From Paenibacillus sp. IHBB 10380 (lineage in GTDB: Bacteria; Bacillota; Bacilli; Paenibacillales; Paenibacillaceae), in NCBI RefSeq assembly GCF_000949425.1, contig NZ_CP010976.1:1302001-1366000 (forward strand): a stretch of DNA of 64,000 bases, written 5' to 3'. Positions 63,196 to 64,000 of this stretch are shown one piece after another. Below the pieces are notes generated by a model that saw nothing but the letters and a program-made list of their open reading frames with translations, searched no databases and was not told the DNA's origin. How positions within the stretch are numbered: the first letter of the stretch is position 1; every line of letters starts with the position of its first letter. Made by a program: the position numbers and the translations under genes.

Positions 63196-64000
63196 TGAAA
63201 CGAACAGGCAAACTAATATCTGCAGTACTGCTTGTCGTCTTTGCGCTTATTTTCTTGTCACCTATCTACATTATGCTAGTAAATTCATTTAAAGATCGAG
63301 CAGAGTTATATGAAAATGCATTAGCATTGCCAAATTCCTTTAGTTTTCAGTACTATGCAAAGGCTATGAGTAAGATGAATTTTTTTACTGTCTTAGGCAA
63401 CTCGTTATATGTGACCGTTATTACGGCTGTCATCGTTGTTATTTTGGCCTCTATGACAGCGTGGATGCTGGTAAGGACAGAAAATAAGTTAAGTAAAATC
63501 ATATTCATGATATTTGTTTCCACGATGCTGATTCCTTTTCAAACCTTGATGATGCCTCTGATGCAAGTCATGGACTGGATTCGGACTTATCTCCATATCC
63601 CAATGCTAAATACACATGAAGGTTTGATTTTTATGAACGTAGGCTTTCATGCAAGTATAGCTGTATTCCTTTATCACGGATTCATTAAGTCTATTCCGAT
63701 CGCATTGGAGGAGGCAGCGACTTTGGACGGGTGCAGTAAATTCGGTGTATTTTGGAGAATTGTGTTTCCTATGCTGAAAACGATTACAATCACCGTTGCG
63801 ATATTGGACATTATCGCTACGTGGAACGACTATCTGCTTCCGTCATTAGCGCTTTCCGATAAAGGCTTGCGCACGATCCCATTATCTACATTCTACTTCT
63901 TCGGAGAGTTTACAATTGTGTGGAACCAGGCGATGGCTGGCTTGACATTGACAATTATTCCTATTGTGATTTTCTACGCTTTTGCACAGAAATATATTAT
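63195..64000 (+). CDS. Sugar ABC transporter permease (MalG/UgpE-like), cut by the window end
   Basis: ATG 63195 opens an uninterrupted frame to the right edge, 268 codons so far. It has six predicted helices and the EAA loop EEAATLDGCSKFGVFWRIVFPML. The start overlaps the upstream stop (TAATG), so the permeases are made together as a heterodimer. Only the last few residues should be missing, judged from the usual length of 275-280. Confidence 0.92.
   Translation, partial: MKRTGKLISAVLLVVFALIFLSPIYIMLVNSFKDRAELYENALALPNSFSFQYYAKAMSKMNFFTVLGNSLYVTVITAVIVVILASMTAWMLVRTENKLSKIIFMIFVSTMLIPFQTLMMPLMQVMDWIRTYLHIPMLNTHEGLIFMNVGFHASIAVFLYHGFIKSIPIALEEAATLDGCSKFGVFWRIVFPMLKTITITVAILDIIATWNDYLLPSLALSDKGLRTIPLSTFYFFGEFTIVWNQAMAGLTLTIIPIVIFYAFAQKYI

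Overview
The window looks like a chromosomal stretch of a low-GC, endospore-forming Gram-positive bacterium, most likely Paenibacillus or a close relative. The evidence is an S-layer-homology (SLH) protein, a GerMN-domain lipoprotein, two proteins with the Paenibacillus-style 'stalk' (copper amine oxidase N-terminal) domain, strong AGGAGG ribosome binding sites with frequent TTG and GTG starts, a DynA-type double dynamin, and ParE/ParC of Firmicute type. I could not run a database search, so names rest on motifs, domain order and recall of families.

Positions 1-41.7 kb read as ordinary core genome. They hold cell-envelope and sporulation genes (GerMN lipoprotein, SLH protein, stalk-GH18 protein), endonuclease III, the tandem dynamin DynA, a heterodimeric BmrC/BmrD-like ABC exporter, purT, a CAP-domain secreted protein, tRNA-Lys, an SGNH hydrolase with an ABC exporter, parE-parC, a MarR regulator next to an MFS transporter, an ECF sigma/anti-sigma pair, an RNA pseudouridine synthase with an RNA methyltransferase, a LanFEG-like ABC transporter, a polysaccharide deacetylase, ribosomal protein L25 and a short-chain dehydrogenase. 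Small genes recovered by eye include a DUF1540 cysteine-rich protein (37768-37920, minus) and a 26-residue membrane peptide with a hairpin over its ribosome binding site (33881-33961), which resembles a type I toxin. An alpha/beta hydrolase gene is split by one extra A in an A8 run.

Positions 41.7-59.5 kb are an accessory island built of modules separated by decayed tRNA-Ala-like sequences (41743, 48531, 51867, 53815, 55181, 56036, 59446). The modules are: a Gabija system (gajA-gajB) followed by an uncharacterised Cys-containing gene and a Septu system (ptuA-ptuB), apparently one five-gene defence transcription unit; a PadR / BtrH-like / small ORF / formylglycine-generating-enzyme-like cassette; a LysR / tautomerase / carboxymuconolactone-decarboxylase-like cassette bracketed by a 57-bp direct repeat of tRNA-Ala; a VanZ-like pair with an IS630 transposase remnant; a decayed RES-domain gene; and an MFS-TetR pair next to an MBL-fold hydrolase. 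No integrase is visible. The modules differ visibly in base composition: the defence block is AT-rich, the PadR and LysR cassettes more GC-rich.

From 59.7 kb to the end lies a sugar-uptake operon: a LacI-type regulator, a sequence matching the cre/LacI consensus, a solute-binding lipoprotein, an intergenic hairpin and two permease genes of a CUT1-type ABC importer, the last cut by the window edge.
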